Assembly: GCF_000422285.1 (NCBI RefSeq)
Contig: NZ_AULM01000001.1
Span: 1-64,000, forward strand
Length of the DNA stretch: 64,000 nt
Direction of reading: 5' to 3'
Source of the DNA: Desulfatiglans anilini DSM 4660
GTDB lineage: Bacteria > Desulfobacterota > DSM-4660 > Desulfatiglandales > Desulfatiglandaceae
Each line of letters begins with the position of its first letter. Within the stretch, counting starts at the first letter, position 1. Under the pieces are notes generated by a model. The model made no database searches. It saw only the letters and a program-made list of their open reading frames with translations, and was not told the DNA's origin. The position numbers and the translations under genes are program-made. Positions 17,687 through 31,365 of the stretch are shown here, in pieces.

Positions 17687-20239
17687 TTACGCCCAGCTCA
17701 CCAGTCCAAACACAAAACGGTTTTCCAGCCGATTCATACTGGGGGTCACCCGCACCGTGTAGCCGAAGCGGCCGGTCCCGTCCGCCGCTATCCGTCCACT
17801 ATAGACGTAACGATCCTCTTGCGTCTCGGCCACATCCAGCGGAATCGTCTGCCGTTCCGCAAATTCCCCATTATGGTCCAGCTTGCCGTAATAGGCCTCC
17901 ACCGTAACGTCTTCGGGGCTCAGACTCCCCAGCCGGATACGAGCGGATACCTCGATGAAGTCCCCCACCTTCATCTCCCGTCCATCGGCGGACAAGACCT
18001 CTTCCACCGCAACCTCATGCCACCCTGTCATGAGTTTCTGCCGCCAGACCGCCAGGTCTTTCGCCCCGGCAAAATCACTTTCGATGAGTTCGGTATGCCG
18101 CTTCGAGCAAGGCACGTAAAACCGGTTCAGGTAGTCCTGCACCATCCGGTGCGCATTGAAAACCGGCACCAGGCGACGCAGGCCCGAGCGCATCTTCTCG
18201 ACCCAGGCCCTGGGGATACCGTCATCACCCCGGTGGTAAAAAATCGGGATGACCTCCTTTTCAAGCAGGTTGTAGAGATCACGGCTTTCGATGTCGTCCT
18301 GGGCTTCGTAATCGGTGTAAACCTCCCCATGCCCTATGGCCCACCCGCTGTCCCGATCGTAGCCCTCATCCCACCAACCATCCAACACGCTCAGATTCAA
18401 GGAGCCGTTGGCCAGAGCCTTCATACCGCTGGTTCCACAGGCCTCGAGGGGCCTCCTGGGCGTATTCAACCAGACGTCGCTGCCGGAGACCAGATGCTGG
18501 GCGACGTGCATGTTGTAGTCTTCCAGGAAAACGATCCTTTTCCTGAACCGCTCCTGCCGGCTCAGATGGATGATCCGCTTGATGAACTCCTTGCCGGCGT
18601 TGTCCTGTGGATGCGCCTTGCCGGCGATGATGACCTGCACGGGCCGCTCGGGGTCGTTGAGGATCCTGGCAAGCCGGTCAGGGTCGCGGAAGAGAAGGGT
18701 GGCGCGCTTATACGTAGCAAAACGACGGGCAAATCCGATCGTCAGCGCGTCAGGGGTCAGAATTTCGGCCGTGCGCAGCACCTCCGCCTCCGAGGCGCCC
18801 CGCCGCTTCAGCTGCTCCGCCAGGCGGCGGCGGGTGAAACCTACGAGGCGCTCCCGGCTGCGTTCATGGGTCCGCCAAAGCTCCGTAGCCGGAATCTGCT
18901 CCACCTGCGACCACACCCGCTCGTTGTCCCGCTCCTCAGGCCAGTTGGGCCCGAAATAACGGTCCAGGAGGAAGCCCATCTCCTCCGAAATCCAGGTCGG
19001 GACATGGATCCCGTTGGTGATGTGGTCGATCGGGATGTCTTCGACGGGGTTGTGGGGCCACACGCGCTGCCACATCTGCCGCGCGACCCGCCCATGAAGC
19101 CGGCTTACGCCATTGCTGTAAGCAGAAAGCCTCAACGCAAGCGTCGTCATGCCAAAGGGTTCGGCGTTGTCCCGAGGATCCAGGCGCCCGTATCCGAGAA
19201 GCACCTTGAAGTTCAATCCCAGCTCTTTCGTGTATTCTTCGAAATAGGCCCGCACGAGCTCCGGATCGAAGACATCGTTTCCTGCAGGCACGGGGGTGTG
19301 GGTGGTGAAAACCGAGCTGGCCAGAACTACCTCCCGGGCGGCGTCGAAGGTGAGGCCATGTTCTCTGCGCAGGATGTTGATCCGTTCGAGGGCCGAGAAG
19401 GCGGAGTGACCTTCGTTCATGTGGATCACCGTCGGCTCGATCCCCAAGGCCTTCAAGGCCCGTACCCCTCCGATCCCGAGTACGATCTCCTGCCGGATCC
19501 GCATTTCCCGGTCACCGCCGTAAAGCTGGGCCGTCGTCTGGCGGACGTCCGGCGGGTTGGTCTCCAGGTTCGTATCCAGCAAATACAGCGGCACACGACC
19601 CACGTCCGCGCGCCAGACCGCGACATCCACCGGCTGTCCCTTGAAGTGAACCTTCACGTTGACCGGACGGTTTTCGGCATCGAAAACCCGCTTAATGGGG
19701 ATATTGCCGAAATCGTTGACAGGGTAGGTCTCCATCTGCCAGCCGTCCGAACTCAGATACTGGCTGAAATATCCTTCCTGGTAAAGCAGACCGATTGCGA
19801 CCAGTGGCAGATTCAAATCACTCGCGGATTTCAGGTGATCACCGGCCAGGACGCCAAGGCCGCCGGAATAGATGGGCAGACACACCGCCAGACCGAATTC
19901 CGCGGAGAAATAAGCGACCTGTACAGGCCCCTCGGCGGAATAGTCCATGGCTTGCACCCGCGGCTGCGAGAGGTATCGTTCGAAGTCTCCGCTCACCCGC
20001 TCCAGCTGGGCCACAAACCCCTGATCCCGGGCCAATTCTTCCAGGCGATCCTGACTGACCAAACCCAGCATCAAGACAGGATTCTCGCCGCAGAATCTCC
20101 ACAACGCAGGATCGATCCGCTGGAAAATCCCTCTGATATCATCCTTCCAGCTGAAACACAGATTATAAGCCAGGCGCCTGAGACTCTCGAGCCTGCCGGG
20201 GAAACGAGGAACAACCTGATATTTGATCTTCGGCCGCAT
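17687..20239 (-). CDS. glgP: Alpha-glucan (glycogen) phosphorylase
   Basis: An 850-residue GT35 phosphorylase releasing glucose-1-phosphate from glycogen. It belongs to the branch with an N-terminal DUF3417 domain (RFPGRLESLRRLAYNLCFSW). The PLP-lysine region is in the family motif EACGTSGMKALANGSLN, followed by LDGWWDEGYD. The start has a GAGGATGGGA site. It lies directly upstream of glgB on the same strand. No glgA or glgC is present here. Confidence 0.95.
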   Translation of the reverse strand: MRPKIKYQVVPRFPGRLESLRRLAYNLCFSWKDDIRGIFQRIDPALWRFCGENPVLMLGLVSQDRLEELARDQGFVAQLERVSGDFERYLSQPRVQAMDYSAEGPVQVAYFSAEFGLAVCLPIYSGGLGVLAGDHLKSASDLNLPLVAIGLLYQEGYFSQYLSSDGWQMETYPVNDFGNIPIKRVFDAENRPVNVKVHFKGQPVDVAVWRADVGRVPLYLLDTNLETNPPDVRQTTAQLYGGDREMRIRQEIVLGIGGVRALKALGIEPTVIHMNEGHSAFSALERINILRREHGLTFDAAREVVLASSVFTTHTPVPAGNDVFDPELVRAYFEEYTKELGLNFKVLLGYGRLDPRDNAEPFGMTTLALRLSAYSNGVSRLHGRVARQMWQRVWPHNPVEDIPIDHITNGIHVPTWISEEMGFLLDRYFGPNWPEERDNERVWSQVEQIPATELWRTHERSRERLVGFTRRRLAEQLKRRGASEAEVLRTAEILTPDALTIGFARRFATYKRATLLFRDPDRLARILNDPERPVQVIIAGKAHPQDNAGKEFIKRIIHLSRQERFRKRIVFLEDYNMHVAQHLVSGSDVWLNTPRRPLEACGTSGMKALANGSLNLSVLDGWWDEGYDRDSGWAIGHGEVYTDYEAQDDIESRDLYNLLEKEVIPIFYHRGDDGIPRAWVEKMRSGLRRLVPVFNAHRMVQDYLNRFYVPCSKRHTELIESDFAGAKDLAVWRQKLMTGWHEVAVEEVLSADGREMKVGDFIEVSARIRLGSLSPEDVTVEAYYGKLDHNGEFAERQTIPLDVAETQEDRYVYSGRIAADGTGRFGYTVRVTPSMNRLENRFVFGLVSWA

Positions 20240-24484
<4,245 letters not shown>

Positions 24485-24502
24485 GACAGCGTTCTGAAGA
24501 GT

Positions 24503-25306
24503 CTACTCGGCACAGGTTCCCTGCCACTTCTCAAACGGCTGGGGGCCTGTGCTTTTCAGTCTTTCAAGCTCGCTGTGGCAGGTCAGGTCGTACTGGATCG
24601 GGGTAATGGTAATGTAGTTGTTCTTCAACGCCATGCCATCCGTATCGGGATTCCCGCTCTCTACCGGCGTTTCGCCCGTCAGCCAGTAATATGTATGCCC
24701 CCGTGGATCGGTTCGTTTTTCGAAACGCTCGATGAACCTCGAAACCCCCTGCCGAGTCAAAACCACTCCTCTGATTTGCGCCTCGGGAACAGCCGGTATA
24801 TTGACGTTGAGCGCTGTCCCGACACGCAGCTCCGCACCTCGAAGAAACCCGATGACCCGCCGGCTGAATCTCGCCGCAAACCGATAATCCGGATTTCTGA
24901 GCGTCGCCAGGGAAAAAGCGGCCGACGGCACACCAAGGAAAGCCCCTTCGGTCGCAGCTGAAACCGTCCCGGAATAGAGGACGTTGACCCCAACGTTGGC
25001 GCCGAGATTGATTCCCGAAAGGACCACATCCGGAGGACGTTCCAACAACTCCTGAATGGCAATCTTGACGCAATCGGCAGGCGTGCCGTTCACCGCGTAG
25101 CCATAAAAGCGCCGTGCCTTGCGGATACGCCGGACCCGGAGCGGCGTTGACAGGGTTATGGCATGCCCTACAGCGCTCATCTCGACCTCCGGAGCGACGA
25201 TGGTCAGGTCGAAATCCCGCTTGAGCGATTCATGCAGGGCGTAGAGGCCCGGGGCGTGAATCCCGTCATCATTCGTCAATAGGACGTGAAGACGCGGACC
25301 GTTCAT
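24503..25306 (-). CDS. surE: 5'-nucleotidase SurE
   Basis: A 267-residue metal-dependent phosphatase of the SurE family, acting on nucleoside 5'-monophosphates. The metal-site motif LLTNDDGIHAPGL is at the N-terminus, and SGINLGANVG followed by YSGTVSAATEG forms the second half of the active site. An AAGGAG site precedes the start. It is convergent with nifJ, with only 18 bases between the stops. Confidence 0.95.
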   Translation of the reverse strand: MNGPRLHVLLTNDDGIHAPGLYALHESLKRDFDLTIVAPEVEMSAVGHAITLSTPLRVRRIRKARRFYGYAVNGTPADCVKIAIQELLERPPDVVLSGINLGANVGVNVLYSGTVSAATEGAFLGVPSAAFSLATLRNPDYRFAARFSRRVIGFLRGAELRVGTALNVNIPAVPEAQIRGVVLTRQGVSRFIERFEKRTDPRGHTYYWLTGETPVESGNPDTDGMALKNNYITITPIQYDLTCHSELERLKSTGPQPFEKWQGTCAE

Positions 25307-25453
25307 GAGGAACTCCTTCTTATCTATTTTATTGCTTCTCCTGTCCCGCTTCTGTATTCTTTGTATGAATAGAGTAAAATAGATTCGGCTTTCGGACCAA
25401 ACCGACTATATGTAGCGCTCCAAATTATAAAAGTCAAATCGCGGGGGGCAGGA

Positions 25454-26293
25454 ATGCGCCACATCGAGGCACAGGCTGTCACTGAAGCAGTCAAGGCTGC
25501 GGTCGTCAAGGCCAATTATGAGCTCGGGGAAGACGTGATACAGTCGTTCGAAAAAGCGCGTATCGATGAAGAATCCCCGGTAGGCCGTGAAATCCTCGAA
25601 CGGTTGATTGAAAACGCCCGGATCGCCCGCACCGAGCGGATCCCGATCTGCCAGGACACCGGCCTGGTTGTCGTGTTTGCAGACGTCGGGCAGGAAGTGG
25701 TCGTGTCGAACGGCGGTTTTGCAGAGGCCGTTGAACAGGGCGTCAGGGACGGGTACGAGGAGGGATACCTGCGGAAGAGCGTCTGCCATCCTTTTACGCG
25801 CAAGAATACCGGCGACAATACCCCGGTGATCATCCACTTCAATCTGGTGAAAGGTTCCGGGATTCGGATGTGGGTGGTGCCTAAGGGAGGCGGCAGTGAG
25901 AATATGAGTCGTCTGTTTATGCTACCGCCATCCGCCGGCTGGACCGGCGTGAAAGAAAAGATCGTCCTGACGGTTGAAGAGGCCGGCCCCAATCCTTGTC
26001 CCCCGACTATCGTGGGGGTAGGGATAGGCGGCAACTTCGAGCAAAGCGCACTTATGGCGAAGAGATCTCTTCTCCGCCCTCTGGGGGAACCCAACCCCGA
26101 CGACGAGTTGGCCAGGATGGAGCAAGAGGTCCTGGAGGCCATCAACCGGACCGGCGTCGGGCCTCAAGGGCTTGGTGGACGGATCACTTCTCTGGCAGTG
26201 CACATCCTCATGATGCCTTGCCATATCGCGAGTCTGCCACTCGCCGTCAATATTCAATGCCACGCGAGCCGTCACCTGGAGGTCACCCTTTAA
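25454..26293 (+). CDS. Class I fumarate hydratase, alpha subunit
   Basis: A 279-residue N-terminal subunit of the two-part, oxygen-sensitive 4Fe-4S fumarase/tartrate-dehydratase family. Cysteine-bearing motifs CQDTGLVVVF, PNPCPPTIVGVGIGG and ending MPCHIASLPLAVNIQCH supply the likely cluster ligands, and KGGGSENMS is the usual substrate-loop sequence. The beta subunit starts 16 bases downstream. It probably interconverts malate and fumarate; L-tartrate dehydratase is a close alternative that sequence reading cannot exclude. Confidence 0.9.
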   Translation: MRHIEAQAVTEAVKAAVVKANYELGEDVIQSFEKARIDEESPVGREILERLIENARIARTERIPICQDTGLVVVFADVGQEVVVSNGGFAEAVEQGVRDGYEEGYLRKSVCHPFTRKNTGDNTPVIIHFNLVKGSGIRMWVVPKGGGSENMSRLFMLPPSAGWTGVKEKIVLTVEEAGPNPCPPTIVGVGIGGNFEQSALMAKRSLLRPLGEPNPDDELARMEQEVLEAINRTGVGPQGLGGRITSLAVHILMMPCHIASLPLAVNIQCHASRHLEVTL

Positions 26294-26308
26294 CAACAGG
26301 AGCTGCCC

Positions 26309-26866
26309 ATGGATCGATCCATCCATCTCAAAACTCCCCTGACAGCCTCCGATGTCGCTGCCCTTCGGGCGGGTGACCGGGTCATCCTGAGCGGTGTTCT
26401 CTACACGGCAAGAGACGCAGCCCACAGACGCCTGATCGACTTGATCGAAGCGAAAGAACCCCTTCCCATTCCATTGACAGGCCAGGTGCTCTATTATGTT
26501 GGGCCTTCGCCGGCACCCCCGGGGCGTCCTATCGGGGCGGCCGGCCCTACCACAAGTTACCGGATGGACCCCTACACACCACAGCTCCTGGAAAAAGGTT
26601 TGAAAGGCATCATTGGAAAGGGAAAACGGTCAGAGGCCGTCAAACAGGCCCTGATGACCTATGGCGCTGTCTATTTTGCAGCGATCGGCGGGGCGGGAGC
26701 GCTGATGTCCCAATCTATCCGCAAGGCGACCGTCGTTGCTTATCACGACCTCGGCCCGGAGGCCATTCGTGAACTGTACGTGGAAGGAATGCCTTTGGTC
26801 GTAGTGAACGATACGGAGGGAAACGATCTTTACGAAGAAGGCCGCAAGGCTTATCGCATTGCCTGA
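26309..26866 (+). CDS. Class I fumarate hydratase, beta subunit
   Basis: A 185-residue C-terminal subunit of the class I fumarase. It carries the typical VGPSPAPPGRPIGAAGPTTS and GKGKRSEAVKQALMTYGAVY segments and ends YEEGRKAYRIA. The start is set by an AGGAG site. It forms the heterodimer with the alpha subunit just upstream. Confidence 0.92.
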   Translation: MDRSIHLKTPLTASDVAALRAGDRVILSGVLYTARDAAHRRLIDLIEAKEPLPIPLTGQVLYYVGPSPAPPGRPIGAAGPTTSYRMDPYTPQLLEKGLKGIIGKGKRSEAVKQALMTYGAVYFAAIGGAGALMSQSIRKATVVAYHDLGPEAIRELYVEGMPLVVVNDTEGNDLYEEGRKAYRIA

Positions 26867-27034
26867 AACATCCCCACCCGGCAGCAATTCCGTGACGGTC
26901 CATCGATTCCGGGTGTGATGGATGGCGTATAGTACGTTAACAAGACACCCTTAAAGGCTCTTTTCCCCTTCAGAGCCAGTTTAGCGGATTCTGAGCTTTT
27001 TCAAAGGAAAACACCACTCCCTGGAAAGAATCAG

Positions 27035-27934
27035 ATGAAAAAGGGTTTGCGGTCCCCATGGTTGACCATTCTTGCCCTGCTGGTGATAGGGCTTGGAGTC
27101 GGATACTATTTTTACTCGCACCAGCGACTCCCCAACCAGCATCGCGCCGTGATCGAGACGGCCGTGCAGGAGGAACAACCGCCTACGGAGGCGAAGCCGG
27201 AACAAGCCTCGGGTCCCGAGGAACGGGCAACGCCAGACGAACCCGGCGATGAGACCCCTGAATCACCGGAAACACAGAAGCCTCCGGCCGGCGATCCGGA
27301 GCCGGACCCCTGTGATATCCTGTTTTCACGCTTGCAGAATTATTGTGAATATCTCAACGGGACGCAATACTTTCAGCGCTTGAGTCCACAGACCGATGCC
27401 TACGAGCGTTTCCAAGCCGTCCTCAAGCAACTGGCGGACCACCCCCCTGTGCCTGCCGGAGAAACCGGCAATCCACGGATTTTACTTGCCAATCTGTATC
27501 ATTTCTTCAGGACTCTCAAGGCCCAGGACTTGCGCCTCGCGAAGGAGATCCTGGCAAACGAACCGGATAGCATCGAAGACACGTTCGATATGCTGTTCAG
27601 TTGGCTGATGTTGGATCCGCCTTGCGGAGACCCGGACGGCATCAGACCCCCTTTCGAAGCGACCTATACCTATGCGGTGTTCTTTGTCAACACGGTGGGA
27701 GGAAGAGCCTATCTTTTCCGGCGCCCGCCCAGCGTTCGGCTGGTTGTCCAGTATTATGCGCTCATGGTGATTTATGAAGCCGATCAAAGAAAGGCCAACT
27801 CATTTGGTGTGGATCTTCTGCCCTTGCTCGCACCTCTTCGCAATGAGATCAGCCGTTTTAACGATTTGATTTTCCAGCAGCAATACCTGACAAACCTGGA
27901 TCGTATCGAATACGAATATCAGCGCTTACGATAG
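27035..27934 (+). CDS. Signal-anchored protein of unknown function
   Basis: A 299-residue protein that I do not recognise. A single hydrophobic segment (about 8-28, LTILALLVIGLGVGYYFY) preceded by Lys/Arg suggests an inner-membrane anchor with the rest outside the cytoplasm. A Pro/Glu-rich linker (about 45-95) follows. The rest (about 97-299) looks globular and mainly helical, with two conserved-looking Cys pairs (DPCDILFSRLQNYCEY; DPPCGDPDG). It follows the fumarase genes by about 170 bases and converges with the NifX-like gene. Function unknown. Confidence 0.7.
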   Translation: MKKGLRSPWLTILALLVIGLGVGYYFYSHQRLPNQHRAVIETAVQEEQPPTEAKPEQASGPEERATPDEPGDETPESPETQKPPAGDPEPDPCDILFSRLQNYCEYLNGTQYFQRLSPQTDAYERFQAVLKQLADHPPVPAGETGNPRILLANLYHFFRTLKAQDLRLAKEILANEPDSIEDTFDMLFSWLMLDPPCGDPDGIRPPFEATYTYAVFFVNTVGGRAYLFRRPPSVRLVVQYYALMVIYEADQRKANSFGVDLLPLLAPLRNEISRFNDLIFQQQYLTNLDRIEYEYQRLR

Positions 27935-27968
27935 CTTGTGCCCCCTGAATCCGAGGGTGCGCAGGCTT

Positions 27969-28334
27969 TTACCATTGACCTTCGACATCCGCTTCGTCCG
28001 CCACAGGCAAACGCCCATCCAGATAAGCCTGAACAGCTTTTCTGACCGTACCCTCGGCCTCTGCGTTGTTGGCTACAAGGACGTGCCCGGCCTTGAGTGC
28101 CTTGAAGGCGTTCGGACCGCAGTGCCCGGTCAGCAGGACATCCACGCCCTTCCCGCCGATGTTTGCGGCGGCCTGGATACCGGCCCCTTTCAGGGCGTTC
28201 AGGTTTTCGCTGTTGTCCAGCACCTCGACTTCCCATGTATCGGAATCCACGATCAGGATGTAGGACGCCCGCCCGAACCTGGGATCCACATCGGCATCCA
28301 GATCCCTTCCTCTCGCACTCACAGCAATTTTCAT
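27969..28334 (-). CDS. NifX/NifB-family (dinitrogenase iron-molybdenum cofactor-like) protein
   Basis: A 121-residue single-domain protein of the NifB/NifX family. It begins MKIAVSARGRDLDADVDPRFGR and has the VDVLLTGHCGPNAFKAL strand-loop typical of these small cofactor-binding proteins. The ATG at 28334 has a GGAGG site; the open frame further upstream is not used. It is the last gene of a four-gene minus-strand cluster (mrp, NifX-like, IscU-like, NifX-like). In sulfate reducers such proteins (the orange-protein family) bind Mo/Cu or Fe-S clusters. The precise role here is unknown. Confidence 0.87.
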   Translation of the reverse strand: MKIAVSARGRDLDADVDPRFGRASYILIVDSDTWEVEVLDNSENLNALKGAGIQAAANIGGKGVDVLLTGHCGPNAFKALKAGHVLVANNAEAEGTVRKAVQAYLDGRLPVADEADVEGQW

Positions 28335-28362
28335 CTTCAGAGCCTCCGCATCGGCAGGGATA

Positions 28363-28797
28363 TCAGCCGACTGCGCCCGTTTCGACGGCCTTTTCCTCAT
28401 ACTCTTTGATGGCTTTCTGCAGCGTTTTCAAAGCCAGTCGCGCACAATGCACCTTTTGATCCGGAAGCTTTTCCAATTCCTTGTAAAGCGTGTCGAGGTC
28501 CAGCTTTGCAGCCTCATCCAATCGCTTTCCTTTCGCCAAACCGGTCAAGGCGCATCCCGATGCAACAGCCCCGGGGCAGCCAAGGATCTGTATCTTGGCA
28601 TCTCGAATCACACCCTCCTCGATTTTGAGGGTAAGCTTCATCGAATCGCCGCAAGGTCCCGTCAGGTCCGTCACCTGGTCGGCCTCTTCCAAAATGCCCA
28701 TATTGGCCTGAGTTCTGAAATATTCAATAGCCTTGTCGGAATAACCGGATTCCGAAAGCATTTTGTAGACATCATCTGTCAGTGTCTTGTTTTCCAT
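28363..28797 (-). CDS. IscU/NifU-N-like iron-sulfur scaffold protein
   Basis: A 144-residue protein of the NifU N-terminal (IscU) fold. Candidate cluster cysteines stand in LTGPCGDSM, ILGCPGAVASGCALTG and KVHCARLAL, matching the three-Cys pattern of the family although the sequence is divergent. The start at 28797 has a GGGGGA site. It lies between two NifX-like genes and downstream of mrp, which suggests a cluster-assembly role dedicated to this locus. No IscS-type cysteine desulfurase is next to it. Confidence 0.85.
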   Translation of the reverse strand: MENKTLTDDVYKMLSESGYSDKAIEYFRTQANMGILEEADQVTDLTGPCGDSMKLTLKIEEGVIRDAKIQILGCPGAVASGCALTGLAKGKRLDEAAKLDLDTLYKELEKLPDQKVHCARLALKTLQKAIKEYEEKAVETGAVG

Positions 28798-28831
28798 GTC
28801 CCCCAAATCCTCTTTTTCGTTGGACTGCCAG

Positions 28832-29215
28832 CTAGCGGCCGCCGCCGCCGCCGCACACCTGATCCTCACCGATGAGAGGCAGCCGGCCGGCGATCAGATC
28901 CTCAACTACGGGCCTGATGGCAGGTCTTTCCACGTCGTAATACACCTCGATTCCCATCTGCCTGAAACCCATCAGCGGGCGCATGCCTATCCCCCCGACG
29001 ATGAGTGCATTCACCCCATGCTCGGCCAGCAAGTTGACGGGGACCATACATCCACCCTGCACGTGGGATTGATTGGGGACGGTGGCCACTTCTTTAATCC
29101 GCCCCTCCTCGACATCGATCAGCGTGAACACATCGCAATGACCGAAATGTCCGGATCGCTGACCATCCATTCCCCCGGAACCCATTGACGGAACGGCAAT
29201 TCTTCCTTTCTCCAT
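28832..29215 (-). CDS. NifX/NifB-family protein with Cys/Gly-rich tail
   Basis: A 127-residue second NifX-like protein: RIAVPSMGSGGMDGQRSGHFG at the start and NALIVGGIGMRPLMGFRQMG in the core. It ends with CGGGGGR, a tail also seen in other Mo/Fe-cofactor-like proteins and possibly metal-binding. The ATG at 29215 follows GAGGAGG at 9 bases; a TTG two codons earlier is less likely. It starts 15 bases after mrp ends. Confidence 0.86.
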   Translation of the reverse strand: MEKGRIAVPSMGSGGMDGQRSGHFGHCDVFTLIDVEEGRIKEVATVPNQSHVQGGCMVPVNLLAEHGVNALIVGGIGMRPLMGFRQMGIEVYYDVERPAIRPVVEDLIAGRLPLIGEDQVCGGGGGR

Positions 29216-29229
29216 ACCCAAAAACCTCC

Positions 29230-30078
29230 TCAGGCATTTCCTTTTAAAACGGCGTCTATCAGCCGATCATAGGCGTGGTTGACTTCCAATTCATCCATGG
29301 CAAGGAGCGCATCCAACTTCCCGTTATCGGCCAGCTCAACCATCTTCGGCTCGATGGGGATCTGACCGAGAAGAGGCACCTTCATCGTCTTGCTCAGTCG
29401 CTCGCCTCCGCCCTCTCCGAAAAGATTGATCTTTTTTCCACAATGCGGGCAATTGAAGCCGCTCATATTTTCGACGACACCAAGGATCTTCATCCCAACC
29501 TGACGGCAGAAATTAATCGATTTTCGCACATCCGCCAAGCTGATCTCCTGGGGTGTAGTCACAACGAGCGCCTCGGCCTCCGGAATCGTCTGCGCGACCG
29601 TGAGCGGTTCGTCACCGGTGCCCGGCGGAGAGTCGGCAATCAGAAAATCCAGCTCCCCCCAGGTAATATCCGATATGAACTGCCGTATAGCGCTGATTTT
29701 GAGCGGACCGCGCCAGATGACCGCCGCGTCCCGATCCCCCACTAACATCTCCAGAGACGCCACCCGCAGATTTTCAGAGAAGGCGCAAGGTCGGACGACA
29801 CCCTCGCCCTCCATTTCAAATCCCCCCTGTAGGTCCATCAAGTGAGGGATGCTCGGCCCGTGGAGATCTACGTCCAAAAGGCCGACGCGATGCCCCCGGG
29901 CACTCAGGCGGAGGGCCAGATAGGCGGCGACCGTACTTTTTCCTACGCCCCCCTTGCCGCTCATCACGAGGATCTTTCTGCCGATTTTTCGCAGGTTCTC
30001 CCCGATCAACCGGTCCTGCTCCAACCGTTCGAAATCAGCAGGGGTGCTTGGTTTATCATCGTTGCTCAAAGAGTTCAA
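29230..30078 (-). CDS. mrp: Mrp/NBP35-family P-loop ATPase (Fe-S cluster carrier)
   Basis: A 282-residue ParA-like ATPase of the Mrp/ApbC group. The deviant Walker A GKGGVGKSTVAAYLA is at about 40, and a CPHCGKK pair near the C-terminus binds the bridging cluster in relatives. It starts with TTG five or six bases after GAGGAG. It is first in a cluster with two NifX-like genes and an IscU-like gene, resembling the mrp/orange-protein loci of Desulfovibrio relatives. The likely role is delivery or assembly of Fe-S or mixed-metal clusters. Confidence 0.92.
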   Translation of the reverse strand: MNSLSNDDKPSTPADFERLEQDRLIGENLRKIGRKILVMSGKGGVGKSTVAAYLALRLSARGHRVGLLDVDLHGPSIPHLMDLQGGFEMEGEGVVRPCAFSENLRVASLEMLVGDRDAAVIWRGPLKISAIRQFISDITWGELDFLIADSPPGTGDEPLTVAQTIPEAEALVVTTPQEISLADVRKSINFCRQVGMKILGVVENMSGFNCPHCGKKINLFGEGGGERLSKTMKVPLLGQIPIEPKMVELADNGKLDALLAMDELEVNHAYDRLIDAVLKGNA

Positions 30079-30200
30079 ATCATCTCCTCTCGCTTCCAGG
30101 TCAAATCAGGCGTCCAATCGTGGATGGCCGCGCTTACGCCGCCCTGCCTGCGTGGATGCCCCGATCGGTCATCAGAAAAGAGCGCCCGCGGCCGACGGCC

Positions 30201-30257
30201 AAAAAAGAGAACCTCTCCATTCCTCGTCCGCAGACCAGGAATGGAGAGGCTCTTCTC
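30201..30257 (-). terminator. Rho-independent terminator after acsE
   Basis: A 13-bp perfect inverted repeat (CCTCTCCATTCCT at 30212-30224 with AGGAATGGAGAGG at 30237-30249) with a 12-base loop, extended by further partial pairing. Read on the minus strand it is followed by TCTCTTTTTT. It lies between acsE and mrp and should end the acs operon transcript. Confidence 0.85.
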
Positions 30258-30284
30258 TGAGCCAGAAACCTGATGGGTTTTCAG

Positions 30285-30380
30285 CCGGGAATGGCTTTTT
30301 GCCCATCTCGTCGTCAATCTATACGCTTGCCTGTGCCGGCGAATTCCAAGGCATCGCCCGCTCGCAACCGCTGGTGCAAA
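30285..30380 (+). repeat. Dispersed repeat, copy 5 (degenerate left arm)
   Basis: CCGGGAATGGCTTTTTGCCC followed by CATCTCGTCGTCAATCTATA aligns with the left arm of the copy at 45924 (GGAAATGATCTTTTTGGCCA, then ATCTCGGCTTCAATCTGCGC). No hairpin module or right end is visible. Confidence 0.5.
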
Positions 30381-30434
30381 ACCACCTTCTTCAGGCGGGA
30401 TACGCTGAAATCTCATCCAGCCTGAAAATCACTC

Positions 30435-31319
30435 CTAGATCTCAAGCCAAGAATCAGAATACAGCGAGTGACCCAGAATGACTCTCGCAGTCTTCACGTA
30501 ATCCTGAAGCTCTTTCGAGAGGCTGTTCATGTCAATGTTTTCCTCGTCCATGACCTTGTGGATGACTTCCACGATATCAGGGCGCTTTCCACGGGCGATC
30601 GCGACCAGACCGTCATCGTATGCATCGGCGATACAGGAGTACATGCCTTTCCGCTCGAGCATAACCATATAAGTCTGGTTCAGGATCGGCCGCAGGTGAT
30701 CCGGCGGCCCGTTGGAAACATTCGAAAGCCCACAAGTCGACTTGCATCCCGGAGCGATATCCTGAAGCATTTCCTGGAAGGCCAAAAGGCTCATCAACTG
30801 AGGCTGCTGGATGTTGACGGGCGTCACAATGCCATCCACAAAAATATCTTCGTTCGGCACACCAGCCTCGTTGGCGGCATAGATCAATTCGACTGCTAGA
30901 GCGGCCCGCTCGTTCTCATCCCGAGGCAACCCATCAGGCCCCCACATCAAGGCGATCATGTTAGCCTTGTATTTAACGGCCAGAGGAATCATCTTCTCGT
31001 AACGCTCGGCCCGGCACATGATGGAATTGATGATCGCCTTGCCTTTGTGCGCCGCCAATCCGGCTTCCATAGCCTCGACGTTGGACGTGTCCAGACACAG
31101 GGGAGGGCTGTCTCCAATGGCGTCCTGAACTGTCTTGACAACAAACTCCATCAGTTCGGGGCCACCTTTCCTGGCAGGACCCAGATTGATATCGATCCAG
31201 TCCATGCCTTTTTCCTTCTGCCGCATCGCTTCCTCGACGATCGGACGCGGGTCTTTTTCCTTGAAGGCTTTCCCGATCTGGCGGTTGATGACGTTCAGGT
31301 TTTCTCCAATCAATAACAT
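30435..31319 (-). CDS. acsE: Methyltetrahydrofolate:corrinoid/Fe-S protein methyltransferase
   Basis: A 294-residue pterin-binding TIM barrel of the AcsE group. Family features include MLLIGENLNVINRQIGKAF at the start, GMDWIDINLGPAR (pterin site) and STCGLSNVSNG near 210. It moves the methyl group between methyl-H4folate and the cobalt of the corrinoid protein AcsCD. It is last in the acs operon, 46 bases after acsC, and is followed by a strong terminator. No methylene-H4folate reductase or formyl-H4folate synthetase is present in the window. Confidence 0.94.
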   Translation of the reverse strand: MLLIGENLNVINRQIGKAFKEKDPRPIVEEAMRQKEKGMDWIDINLGPARKGGPELMEFVVKTVQDAIGDSPPLCLDTSNVEAMEAGLAAHKGKAIINSIMCRAERYEKMIPLAVKYKANMIALMWGPDGLPRDENERAALAVELIYAANEAGVPNEDIFVDGIVTPVNIQQPQLMSLLAFQEMLQDIAPGCKSTCGLSNVSNGPPDHLRPILNQTYMVMLERKGMYSCIADAYDDGLVAIARGKRPDIVEVIHKVMDEENIDMNSLSKELQDYVKTARVILGHSLYSDSWLEI

Positions 31320-31365
31320 TGGTCTACTCCGTCGTTTGAGATTAGAAACAAAGCCGGTTCGTGCC

